From contig BPQB01000076.1 of assembly GCA_019973155.2 (NCBI GenBank), positions 62,001 through 126,000 of the forward strand: 64,000 nt of DNA, read 5' to 3'. Origin of the DNA: Phanerochaete sordida. Its lineage: Eukaryota > Basidiomycota > Agaricomycetes > Polyporales > Phanerochaetaceae. The notes under the pieces were generated by a model that searched no databases, was not told the DNA's origin, and worked only from the letters and a program-made list of their open reading frames with translations. The position numbers were made by a program, and so were the translations under genes. Position 1 is the first letter of the stretch. Each line of letters begins with the position of its first letter. Of the stretch, positions 1-9,968 are shown piece by piece.

Positions 1-1597
1 AAGAATCAGTGCTTGCTGTGACCTGTGCGAGGAATAGGTCATGGAATCCTTTTGCATCCAGGGAACTATACAAACGTGTAGCCAAAGCTCTGTAAAGATA
101 GTCAGTTCCATATATCCGGGGGTGATTTTCGCTACACATACCTTGATAATGATGTTTCCGACTGTAAATGGAGAACGATATTAAAATTAGCAAGAAATGC
201 TGCGAAAGACGCCTCACAGTTGCTCAGACCTCCGTTAGGGATGGACGCTATGTTACGCATTAGTAAATTGCGTCCACGGGTATCGGTGACAGCAACTGAC
301 TCATAATGGTGAGGATGAAGATGATCCACGACCTAACGTCCATGAACGCTTCAACGATTTGATATTTCTTGATTGTTTTATTCTCCGTTCCGACTTGACC
401 ATCCCGGATGCGCTCGACCGCAATGATGCGTTCCTTTTTGCTGAGGAAGACCGCATGCAGCGGAGAGTCCGGCATCCAGATGAGCACAGCTATCCCCACC
501 AGTATAGCAAGGCCGCCTGTGAGCAGGTACATGATTTTGTACGGCGCAATAGTGGCACTAGTGTCAAAAGATATTCCCTGTGAACGACACAATATTAGAG
601 ATGAGCAATAGCCTAGGGCAAGCAGCGCTCTTACATAGGCAACAAACCCTCCAAATATTCCCGAGACTCCGTTCTGATGGCCGTTTAGTGAAGTTGCTCG
701 TGGTTCGTACGAACGGTTATCATCCTCACCATGAGGTAGAACCAAGAGATGCGCTGTGCCTGTGGCGCAGTTGTCAGAGAATATTCGGTAGGTCGCAGAT
801 CGCCGCTGACCTGCTCTTTCTTCGTGTAGAACATGGATATAATCAGGATCAGGATCGGAGCGACGCAGCTCTCGAGCATGCCTATACGTCGCGTAGTCAG
901 TGTGCCGACAGATAATCGCATCTATCTATGTCCATACCAAGAAGGAGCCTTAGGATGAAGAAAGGACCGAAAGCCTTGGGAACTGCATGCAACATCATAA
1001 TCATCCCCCAAAGTACGATGTTGATTCCAAGGTATTTCCCAAGCCTCAGCCGCTGCGAGATGTACATGGTGGGAAAGACCCAGATCAGAAAGCCTGGGCG
1101 ACGGTCAGTGCAAGGAACGATGTCACGATGATGAGCACTGATACCAACCAAGATAGAAAGCGAGAGCGATGAGGTTGTAGTGCTGGCCTGTAACAGGAAG
1201 GCCCATGATGCTGAGGAACATTGAGTACCCTTCGAAAAGTAGAGGAACATCATCGCCTGACCTCGCGTAATTGAGTACGTTCTTGTCCCTGTGCGGGATG
1301 AGCGCAGCGCCACCTAGTGCCACATTTGTACGTACAGGAATTGTGAGCAGTATACAGCCTGGCAGAGTGGTACAATGACCAGATCCTAATGACCGTTAGC
1401 CGGACGATGCGGTCGGCGTGAAGAGTACGCACCAGTTTCCATCGCACCCTTCGGTACTGTGCCTCAGTGAAAATCTCCACTCGTTCGAGTCCTACGAGCT
1501 TCAAGGCCTCGTCCTTGTCGCCGAAGTCGATAGAAGAAGCTGAAGGGTCGACAGTCTTCTCCGGATCGTCGACCACAGTATCGTCCCGCTTATCCAT
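1..1597 (-). CDS. MFS transporter, allantoate permease (ACS) family, 3' end outside window
   Basis: This is a plasma-membrane major facilitator of the anion:cation symporter family (Dal5/allantoate-permease type), which usually imports organic anions such as vitamins, ureides or small peptides; the substrate cannot be told from sequence. The start at 1597 opens a polar N-terminus followed by RVRWKL. Two short introns then splice to DLVIVPLCQAVYCSQFL and DKNVLNYAR, the family's first helix and its loop motif. Later exons give GLPVTGQHYNLIALAFYLG, an ISQRLRLGKYLGINIVLWG segment with the R-LGKYLG loop signature, FFILRLLLGM, and a central-loop piece near 260-450 with IWMPDSP and the KKERIIAVERIR motif. 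The last visible exons hold NGGLSN. The gene runs off the left edge, so the final helices are missing. No frame break was proven, but not every exon joint was resolved. Confidence 0.85.
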
Positions 1598-2598
1598 AGC
1601 GGGCGGTCGACCACAAAAAGGCTACGGGTGGCAAAGCTCGCAGAATGGAATATATTGCATATTGATATAGCGTCCGGCACTATCACACGAGATCCTTGGT
1701 GTGAAGCCTGCGTGTGGTCAGGACGGCTTCTCTCTGCAGCGAAGACAGGATAGACCTACTGTGATGGTCACGAGCGGAATGTGCGCCGGACGGCATCGAG
1801 TCCGTGATGCTGACCTACCTCTATTGGTGTCAAGATCCCACTGGCTTGTGGAGAAGCTGTAGATACGATAGGTGGATCTCGCGTTCGGTATTGAAGCGTA
1901 TCATGCAATTATCTACACAGTATGGGTATCGCTAGAGAGCGATTCTTGAGCACGCATCGGCAATCGACGCCAAGAGAACTCTGAAATAGACGTACTGTTC
2001 CCTGAGCGAGACCCGTACAGCTGCTGCCTCAGCGCTCTCGCTGACTATCGGCGAATCTGCGGGTCCGCGGCGAGACTGCAGGCGCAGAGTGGTCTCGTAC
2101 ACTCGTAGCCCTATATCTAGAGTGCAGCGATGTGTAGTGCGACGGTATTGTCAGGTACCAGGATTGAATTCTCGCACCCTTGAGGTAGATGCCAAGAGCT
2201 CGCGGACTGAGCCTACGTGTCACCGTGGGGCACCGTCGACGTCAACTTCAAGCGAGAGGTCGAGGACAAATACAGCTTCGCCGGAATTCAAGTTTAAAGG
2301 TGTATTTGCAGCTCGATATCTGCCAAGCTACTTGAAGTCAGCCGGCAAGAACTAGTTCAAGGTGAGTGCGCGGGAGAGGAGCAGGAAGCAAGCAAGCGCC
2401 CGCGCGACGCAGGTTGGACTCGCGGGTGTATAGCGTGCAGGAAGTTAGCAGATAGTATTACAGCACAACAAAACCTACTACGAGACTCAAAGAATACTAA
2501 CGGACATTCCACCAGTAGTGTCTCTGTGCTCAAGACTACGTGTCCCGTAGTATACGGGCCCAGCTTTCGAATGATTCATCCAACTCCAGTGTTTTCAA
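1598..2598. other. Intergenic, no gene seen
   Basis: About 1 kb between the transporter start and the end of the glycine-rich gene. Only short open frames without family resemblance or splice logic are present. It should hold the transporter promoter and the 3' UTR of the next gene. No repeat was noticed. Confidence 0.5.
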
Positions 2599-3102
2599 CT
2601 ATACCAGCGCGCGAAGGAAAGGCAAAGTGAGCACAAGACCTGTGAAAATATAGCTGGTAGATGTCCCGTCAATATTTACGCGTGCTCCTGAATGCGAATG
2701 CCCGCCACCAGACCCGTGCTTTCCGCCCCCGCTGTCGTTGCCTCCCTTGCCGCCGCCGCCGCCGCCTCCACCTCCTCCACCATCACCGCCTTTGCGAGCG
2801 CCCAGCAGGAGAATGTCTCGCTCTTGGACGATGTCTTGGCTGATGAAAACAGGCGCGGAAGTCAGCGTACTACACAGACACACTTCAAGTTGATTCGCCA
2901 CAGCGGGGACGCACAGATTCTCCTTGCCAGGGGGAATATCCAGAACCTCTACGGAGGCGATGTGAGACCCTGCACCGGGAGGCGAAGGTGGCAGGACTCT
3001 GCGCGACACAGAGACTTCGGCGCCGCTGTTCATGTGCGGAACGGCGCGCACGATGCTCGACGCAGCGAGCAAAGAGAGAGCGGCGACGCCAGCGACGCGC
3101 AT
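2599..3102 (-). CDS. Small secreted glycine-rich protein with hydrophobic C-terminus
   Basis: A 167-residue single-exon frame. I chose the methionine at 3102 because it begins a clean signal peptide (MRVAGVAALSLLAASSIVRA). The frame is open further upstream, but that part is not conserved-looking. After the signal come a Pro/Ser stretch, a segment with a few cysteines (ENLCVPA, LEVCLC), then a low-complexity tract of consecutive glycines with Lys, His and Ser (roughly residues 115-145). The end is a hydrophobic tail of about 17 residues (YIFTGLVLTLPFLRALV). The N-terminal signal and C-terminal hydrophobic tail suggest a GPI-anchored wall or surface protein; this is inference. No enzymatic domain is recognised. 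The glycine run is coded by mixed GGN codons, which favours a real protein over a pure DNA repeat. Confidence 0.6.
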   Translation of the reverse strand: MRVAGVAALSLLAASSIVRAVPHMNSGAEVSVSRRVLPPSPPGAGSHIASVEVLDIPPGKENLCVPAVANQLEVCLCSTLTSAPVFISQDIVQERDILLLGARKGGDGGGGGGGGGGGKGGNDSGGGKHGSGGGHSHSGARVNIDGTSTSYIFTGLVLTLPFLRALV

Positions 3103-3628
3103 GATACCAGTGACAAAGCACAGAGTTTGTCGAACGAAGGGCTGCCGCAGAAATGAGCATTCTTCGCACGAAATCGCGGGAAGCACGCACCAGCCAGTGC
3201 CAGAATGCAAAGGAGAAAGTGCCGGCGGAGCTAGCGTCGACCAGCATGAACTGGGTGCACGCGCCGGCCCATTTATGCGACTGCGCGCAGTCTTACCGCC
3301 TCGGTACCCGGTGCCCGCTGGATGGTCGTGAGGCATGGAGGAGCCAAACGTCAACTCTGTAGTCAAGCTGCACGATGTCAACAAACATCTCCCTCGCGGC
3401 CGACACAGCGCCATCGAAGATGAGGTGATGCACTCCTCTGCGGTGAGATGCATCTGTTCAAAGTGCTAGGGATAGATCACGACTTGTAGCCACGGCTTTG
3501 CGGAGTACTCATAGAGCGGAAGGCCAGAACGTTAATGTCCAGATGACGACGAATGTGATTGCAGTGATGATCTACCAGGAAAACCCAAAGAAACCCCAAA
3601 ATAAAACTCACGCAGCCGACCGCACGAA
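3103..3628. other. Intergenic between two minus-strand genes
   Basis: Upstream region of the glycine-rich gene and 3' flank of the oxidoreductase. The minus strand carries an AT-rich CATAAAT in the 3260-3280 area, which could be a weak TATA element. Nothing else is seen. Confidence 0.4.
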
Positions 3629-5197
3629 CTAATCCACGGGAAGCTTGAAAGTCGACTTCGGTCGGCTACCGAGGCCCGTCTGCAGACCACTCGCTTCAGT
3701 TCTTGAATATAAAGTCTCCGAAGCATACCCACCTTCTCATAGACTTTCTGGACCCAGAATATATTGGATATCGAATCCTCGGCAGATATCCAGTAGTCAG
3801 GCTCGCGGCCCTTCACCTTGTCGACAAAGGCTTCGAGCTGGTAGCGATACCTAGACGAACAAGGGTGAGATAAGGGTACATAGTAGCAAAATCTTGCGAC
3901 GCACGTAATCCACCAGTCTTCGCCTTTCTTCCCTGGCTCCGTCGGCTTGTACACCTTCTCGACGCGCTTCTTCGCGCTCTTTCCGCCCTTGCCCTCCCGG
4001 ACGACGACCTGGATCGTGTGGTACATCGTCGGGATCATGAAGTTGAACATGCTGAGCTCGCCGCGCTCGCAGGTCACCGTCAGCTGCATCACCGGGAAGC
4101 GCGGGATGAACCCGAGTGCGTGCGGCATGCGCATGTGGCACGTCGCGGTGCCGGTCGCGTCGCCCGGGAACGCGAAGGTCGCGGTCGTGCCCAAGTCAAT
4201 CTTCGAGGGCTCACCGGACGCGGTCGGCACCACGTCGGCCGTGGCGGACAGCACCTCGAGCGGGTCCGTGCCGAAGATGTAGCGCAGAAGGTTTGTGACG
4301 TAGCCTAAAGACAAGCTGGTCAGACTCGTTCCTCGGGCGAAGTACTGCAGTCCAGCGTACAGCCCATGTCCATCATGGTGCCTCCACCGAGGTTGTAGTC
4401 GAACCGGATGTCGCCATCAGGAATGTAACCTTTGGGCAACTTCATCACTGCTTCGGCATGCTTGATGGGCCCGAGCTCCCCACTGTCGAAGATGGCCTTG
4501 AGACGATGCACCGCGGGATGGAAGCTGCAGCGCTGCATAAGCACCAGGCTCCAGACAACTTGGAGACATACACACCGGTAATGGAATGCCTCCAGCAGTA
4601 CGAGCCCTTTCGACTGCGCGTATTCGAACATCTCACGGGTGTCTTCCGCGGTGTCCGAGCTTGGCTTCTCCAGTAGGACATGTTTTCCAGCGTGGAGCGC
4701 CTTCATCGTCCATTCGTGATGCAGGCCATTCGGAAGCTGCACAGGGTAAGCAACCCAGCTCACAACTTAGAGCTCCATGTTTGCATACCGGATTGTAGAT
4801 CGCGTCCACATTGGGGTCATCCAAAAGCTCTGCAGCCAGACGTCAGCACAGCCCTCACAGAGATATAGCAGACCACGCACTTTGATATGCATCTGATCCG
4901 CCATACACCTTCTCAATCCCATGTGTCTTGGCGTACTCCCGCGCTTTCTCGAGGTTACGCGCCGCTACGGCATAGACAACGACCTCGGGATGGCTGAGGG
5001 CAGGCTTGATGAAGGCTGTAGGAGCTATCTTCGCCGCACCCAGGATTCCGAATCGGATCACAGATGCCTCGGTACTCTTTGGGAGCCGCGGAGGGTAGTT
5101 CACCTTGTGCGCTAGGTCAGTACAAGCCTGTAACATCACACAGAGGCTGCAGACGCACCTTGTAAAGTCTCTGCACAAGTCCGTAGAGAGAAGTCAT
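3629..5197 (-). CDS. Gfo/Idh/MocA family NAD(P)-dependent oxidoreductase (dihydrodiol/xylose dehydrogenase-like)
   Basis: Cytosolic sugar or dihydrodiol dehydrogenase relative. Exon 1 is MTSLYGLVQRLYK and a 54-nt intron joins it to VNYPPRLPKS. The Rossmann segment IRFGILGAAKIAPTAF follows with the GxLGxA nucleotide motif, then VVYAVAARN, and after an intron the EKP motif of the family in HVLLEKPSSDTAEDTREMF. Further on are LLEAFHYR and GELGPIKHAEA. The C-terminal beta domain includes FNFMIPTMYHTIQV. The last intron splices YEK to TGLGSRPKSTFKLPVD and a TAG at 3629; reading on through this intron gives a false longer tail. The substrate is unknown. Fungal relatives include D-xylose 1-dehydrogenase and dimeric dihydrodiol dehydrogenase. 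Confidence 0.88.
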
Positions 5198-5255
5198 GGT
5201 GGGAGGATAGCGCGTTCCGTGGTCGACTGTCTTCCCATCCGCCGAACGTTCGTGC

Positions 5256-5263
5256 CTTTTATA
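5256..5263 (-). promoter_or_regulatory. TATA box of the oxidoreductase gene
   Basis: TATAAAAG on the minus strand, about 60 bp upstream of the ATG at 5197. This is a good spacing for a short fungal 5' leader. Confidence 0.55.
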
Positions 5264-5938
5264 GGGATCATCGCGTGAAGCCTAAAGGGGGTCGCCCGAG
5301 CACTGTAATCGCCTCTTGAGACCGTCAGAGCTCGACGGCCACCGACGCCAATAGAAACAATGCTGCGTCGCGTCCGCGCTTTGTCGTGGCCCGAGCGACG
5401 AGGGTAAGCAAGGGCAGTCATCGTGGTGGTGTGAAGGCAAAGAGCAGGAGTTGCAGCCCGAGATCTTACCTTTAGCGCCAGATCGCCGCCGACGCGACGC
5501 GTATTCCTGCCGTACTTCGAAGTGGGTCCTTGCCGGCAACAGGGTCGTATGTTTTTTTCTGGAAGTCTGACGGCCAGCGTCGGTGCGATGTTCGGCAGCT
5601 CTCAGGGCAAACGCGTATACGAAGCATGAAGTCCAGAATCCTGCTAGATGCAATATAATAGTCCAGATGGGTATGGTATATTGACTGGGCATTTTTCACC
5701 GGTCGATGGCGTGGTTTGTTATCCCAACTGTCTAACATAAAGAGGGTCTTCATATCGAAACTAGCAATGGGGAGATGTCGAGATTCGGAGGAAATGCTCG
5801 GCGTTGGAGGCTTGGCGGTAGCGGTACGGAAAAGGCAAGAGCTTGCGATCCTAACACGCGCATACAACGTACGCGCCCGACATTGCTGCTGGCGTGTCAT
5901 CGCCCGCGACACGCGTGCAAGCGCGACCACCGCCCACC
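5264..5938. other. Divergent promoter region
   Basis: About 0.7 kb shared between the minus-strand oxidoreductase and plus-strand GET1. Only random short frames are seen. Confidence 0.45.
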
Positions 5939-6724
5939 ATGTCTCTCATCCTCACGATATTCGGACTCGTATTCCTCACCCAGCTCATCTCATGGATCGG
6001 CAAGTCCGTCCTGCTCGAGCTGGTACGCCCACACACTGCGCTTCCCGCCGCACCCGCTCACCGACCCCACTCCAGGCGTACGCGCTTTACCTGCGGCTGT
6101 TCTACTCGGCCAAGCTTGCGCAGCAGAAGAAGCTCAAGAGCGAGATCCTCGTAAATAAGAAGGAGTTGTTGCAGACGAGCGCACAAGACCAGTTCGCCAA
6201 GTGGGCGAAGCTGCGGCGGAGCGTAGACAAGGGGCTAGCAGAGCTGGAGAAGCTCAGTGAGTCACCGGTCTCTACTGTCCTCGCAACGTCGCGCACGAGG
6301 CTTTGCGCGCATCTGACTATGTACCGCAGACGGAGAGCTCTCGTCCAGCAAATCATCCTTCTCGCTCAAGTTCAACACGCTCTTGTGGGTGCTGACCGGC
6401 GGCCTCCAGTTCTTTGTGGGCTGGTGGTACCGCAAAGCGGCGGTGTTCTACCTGCCGCCGGGGTGGTTCGGGCCCCTCACGTGGTGGCTAGCGTTCCCCT
6501 TTGCACCCACGGGCTCCGTCAGCTGCGGCGTGTGGCAGATGGCATGCCGGAGAGTGATCAAGGTTGGCGAACGTGTCGTGAAGGAGCTGGCATCAGGTAC
6601 GGTCCCCCGCCCCGCCCGCGACGTGCACTCGGCTGATCGTTCTGCAGGGTCAGCGGAGCCGACGGCCGTTCCGGTTGCAGCAGAGGAGAAGGAGAAGCCG
6701 GCTTCTAGCAAGAAGACTTCATGA
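5939..6724 (+). CDS. GET1: Get1/WRB/CHD5 family, GET-pathway ER receptor subunit
   Basis: ER membrane subunit that, with Get2, receives the Get3 ATPase carrying tail-anchored proteins. Four exons (5939-6022, 6076-6256, 6330-6596, 6648-6724) join in frame to 202 residues, the usual size for the family. Helix 1 is near residues 2-20 ([18 protein letters not shown]). The cytosolic charged coiled coil is residues about 30-85 ([40 protein letters not shown]), the part known to bind Get3. Two more helices follow around [20 protein letters not shown] and [26 protein letters not shown] is a family hallmark. A lysine-rich tail ends in KKTS. The start follows a CCACCATGTC context. Confidence 0.93.
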
Positions 6725-7735
6725 TAGCCCAGCCATGTATTCTCCATCTGTCAGGGCTTTTGTATTGACACTAGGTTTTTCGTGTGCATGTTCTCTCAGG
6801 CAGTCGACAGGTGTCCAAGCCTCCCTGGAAATGAGGGACCTATGCAAGATACCAATGGTACCGAGCCCTTGAGCTGACATTAGCGCTCACGGGCGTGGAC
6901 ATCAAAGGTCGTACAAGAATACACAGGCGATACAGTCTCGCTCATGAGACCTGTGGCGACCGATAGAGACCGCGTGCGGCGTACCCAATGATCTCGATGG
7001 CTCGAAGCAGTGCGGGGAACTTTACCTGGGTCCGGGCTTTTGCGGGGCAGCCTGCGCGGAGAAGGAGGAAGCCGCCGTCGGTGTTGGAGGCCGAGGAGGT
7101 ACGAACGCTCCGCCCGTCTCATTCACTGACGCACACTGCGCAAAATGTTCTTCAGCGTGTGCCAATGTGACCTGTGGGCGAAACGGAGCGCAGTCCGTTC
7201 CCATTCCGCAAGGAGCGGGCGCTTGTGTCCCGGGATCGAAGGCCGCCGGAGCACCGTCTTCAGAGCATTTTGGATATCGACAAACTCGTCAAATTCGGGT
7301 GATACAGACTTCGACACCTCAATGCGACGGACACCCAGAATGCGACACCTGCCTTTGCAGGCAACTTTGGGCGCTCTATGTAAGGCAAGCGCTCTTGTGG
7401 GGCCAACCAGAACTTCCAGAAGGCAGGCGCCGTCGCACTGAGGTGTCCGTCGCACTGAGGTGTCGAAGTCTGTACTTCTTGGCCTGGACGACGTCGAGCA
7501 CCTGCGGGCCACCGAGAGGTCGCCGTTCCGTCGGTAGAGTTGCCGCTTCCGGAAAATGGCTCCGTCCGGCTCCTACGGGCATGTGAATTCGCGGTGGGCA
7601 TGACGTGCGGAATCCGTCGAGGGTCTCGAGATGGCGTCGACGGGCTGCCGTGGCGAGCGTACAAATACTCACCACTCCCTGATGTCTCCCTCCTGACAAC
7701 TCCTCCTATCCTCCCACACACCCGCCTTCGCAAAC
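6725..7735. other. Intergenic region with large inverted repeat
   Basis: About 1 kb between GET1 and malate synthase. It contains the hairpin at 7304-7473 described separately. The remainder shows no gene and should include the malate synthase promoter. Confidence 0.5.
7304..7473. repeat. Inverted repeat / potential hairpin, possible MITE relic
   Basis: Left arm 7304-7335 and right arm 7442-7473 are reverse complements over 32 bp with one mismatch. The match continues imperfectly inward (7339-7355 against about 7416-7440). A shorter unit (cgcactgaggtgtc) is repeated in direct order at 7434 and 7451 in the right arm, and aatgcgac occurs twice in the left arm. No open frame with coding character spans it. 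No target-site duplication was clear. Confidence 0.7.
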
Positions 7736-9561
7736 ATGCCCGTTACAGGCGTACAGATCCTCTCCAAGGAGGCCCAGCAGGCCCAGAGCCAGATCCTCAC
7801 CGACGATGCCCTCAAGTTCATCGCCGCCCTCCACCGCACGTTCGACTCCACCCGGCACAACCTCCTCGTCGCGCGAACTGTCGCACAGCAGCGCCTCGAT
7901 GCCGGCGTGCCCCTCGACTTCGCTCCTGAGACCGCGAACATCCGTGCCGACCCAGCGTGGTTGTGCGCACCTCCCGCCCCCGGACTTGAGGATAGGAGGG
8001 TCGAGATCACCGGTCCTCCGGACAGGAAGATGGTGATCAATGCGCTGAACAGTGGGGCAAAGACCTTCATGGCCGACTTTGAGGGTGCGTCCATACGAGC
8101 GTGTCCCTCGTTCTTGTGGTCTGACGTCTCCTGCAGACTCCAACGCGCCCACGTTCGCGAACCTGTTGAACGGCCAGATCAACCTCCGGGACGCCATTCG
8201 TCGCCAGATCGACTTCGAGACCGGTGGCAAGTCCTACAAGCTTACCCAAAATCCCGCTGTCCTTATCGTCAGGTACGCCACATTCTTCTCTCGCATACGA
8301 ACCACACTGACGTTCATGACAGGCCACGTGGATGGCACCTCGACGAGCCTCGCGTAACGGTCGACAACCAGCCCGTGTCAGGATCCATCTTCGACTTTGC
8401 CCTCTACTTCTTCCACAATGCAAAGGAACTCGTCGCGCGTGGATCTGGTCCATACTTCTATCTTCCCAAGATGGAGCACTACAAGGAGGCCCGCCTGTGG
8501 AACGACATCTTCAACTTCTCACAGTCGTACATCGGCATGCCACACGGTACCATCCGTGCGACTGTTCTCATTGAGACCATCCCCGCTGCCTTCCAAATGG
8601 AGGAGATCTTGTTCGAGCTGCGTGAGCACTCTTCGGGATTGAACTGCGGACGGTGAGTAAACCCGTCGATGCCACATGAGCTTGTTATCTGACGCGTTCG
8701 ACAGGTGGGATTACATCTTCAGCTTCATCAAGCGTCGCCGCGCCGACCGCACAGCGGTCCTCCCAGACCGCTCCGACGTCACCATGGAGGTGCCCTTCAT
8801 GGACGCCTACGTTCGCCTCCTTATCCAGACCTGCCACAAGCGCAAGGTCGCGGCCATGGGCGGCATGTCCGCGCAGATTCCTATCAAGGACGACCCGAAG
8901 GCCAACGAGATCGCCATGAACAAGGTCCGCGCGGACAAGCTGCGCGAGGTCAAGAACGGGCATGACGGCACCTGGATCGCACACCCGCTCATCAACCAGA
9001 TTGCCTCCGAAATATTCAACGAGCACATGGTCGGTCCCAACCAGGTTAGTAGCGAGTGTAATCTCTGTCTTTTCTCGAAGCTGACGCCCTATTCAGTATC
9101 ACATACGCCGCGAGGACGTGCGCGTAACTGCCTACGACCTTCTCAATACTACCGTGCCCGGAAAGATCACCGAGGCCGGTGTGCGCTCGAGCGTCGCGAC
9201 TTCGCTCGCGTACAGCGCTGCATGGGTCGGCGGCAACGGCTGCATCCCGCTGAACCACCTCATGGAGGACGCAGCGACGGCAGAGATCACGCGCGTGCAG
9301 CTGTGGCAGTACGTCAAGTACGGCTCGCGCATGGCTTCGGGCGAGTACGTCACGGCGGAGTACATCGACCGCATCGTCGACGAGGTCGTGCCGACACTCA
9401 AGGGCGGCGCGATCACCGAGAAGAACCTCGACATCGTCGCGCGCTACCTCAAGAAGCAGGTCCGCCAGGAGTGGCCGAGCGAGTTCCTCACGAGCGACCT
9501 CATGTCGTACCTCGCAATTGCGGACGGATGCCCGTCGCAGTTCGTGCGCAGCGCGCTTTGA
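7736..9561 (+). CDS. Malate synthase, glyoxylate cycle
   Basis: Condenses glyoxylate with acetyl-CoA to give malate, so that the cell can grow on C2 compounds and fatty acids. Five exons are readable. The N-terminal exon begins [14 protein letters not shown] and leads to [17 protein letters not shown], which splices to [21 protein letters not shown]. Next come [11 protein letters not shown] and [13 protein letters not shown]. The family signature follows ([21 protein letters not shown] then [16 protein letters not shown], split by an intron). Later parts are [30 protein letters not shown], and the C-terminal plug domain with [19 protein letters not shown]. The length of about 540 residues is normal. 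The C-terminus reads FVRSAL, which is not a canonical PTS1 (S/A/C-K/R/H-L), so peroxisomal targeting is not assured from the sequence. Confidence 0.95.
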
Positions 9562-9968
9562 AATTTGAGCACTCGTGTCGTCATTGGACTTTGTCTCTCT
9601 CATGCCCGCGTTCTCTTCTTTCTTTGGCAGCAAGTGTATCTGTACAAGTAACTTAGCATTATAGCAGTACGCGCAAGGATGTATTTTATACTCGTTTAAC
9701 GAAAAGACTTTCTCAAATCTTGAGTGGAGAGCTCAGAGAGCTGCGATTCGAGGCGGCGCCGCCGGGAGCATTTCCAAATTGGGGTTGGGACGCGCCCGCT
9801 AAGATTCGTTGGAGGCTCTTTGCCTCGACCACCACCGACACTTTATGTGCCTCTGCGTCCCGCTGTTATTCTCCCAAAGACCTTGACATCACCACGCATC
9901 ACACATTGAATTGACCTTCTCTCCCCGCAAGACCCCACCGCGCGTGCCACATCCCGCTATCGAGCACG
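9562..9968. other. Intergenic, tandem plus-strand genes
   Basis: 3' flank of malate synthase and promoter of the next gene. An AT-rich stretch lies near 9650-9720 (likely the 3' end-formation area). No gene is seen. Confidence 0.4.

Noticed and set aside
2692..3156. Plus-strand frame opposite the glycine-rich gene
   Set aside because: Mirror of the glycine tract (Ala/Pro/Ser runs); no start context, signal or domain.
3532..3628. Extension of the oxidoreductase past the VYEK codons to 3532
   Set aside because: It reads through an intron; the spliced end TGLGSRPKSTFKLPVD fits the family and stops at 3629.
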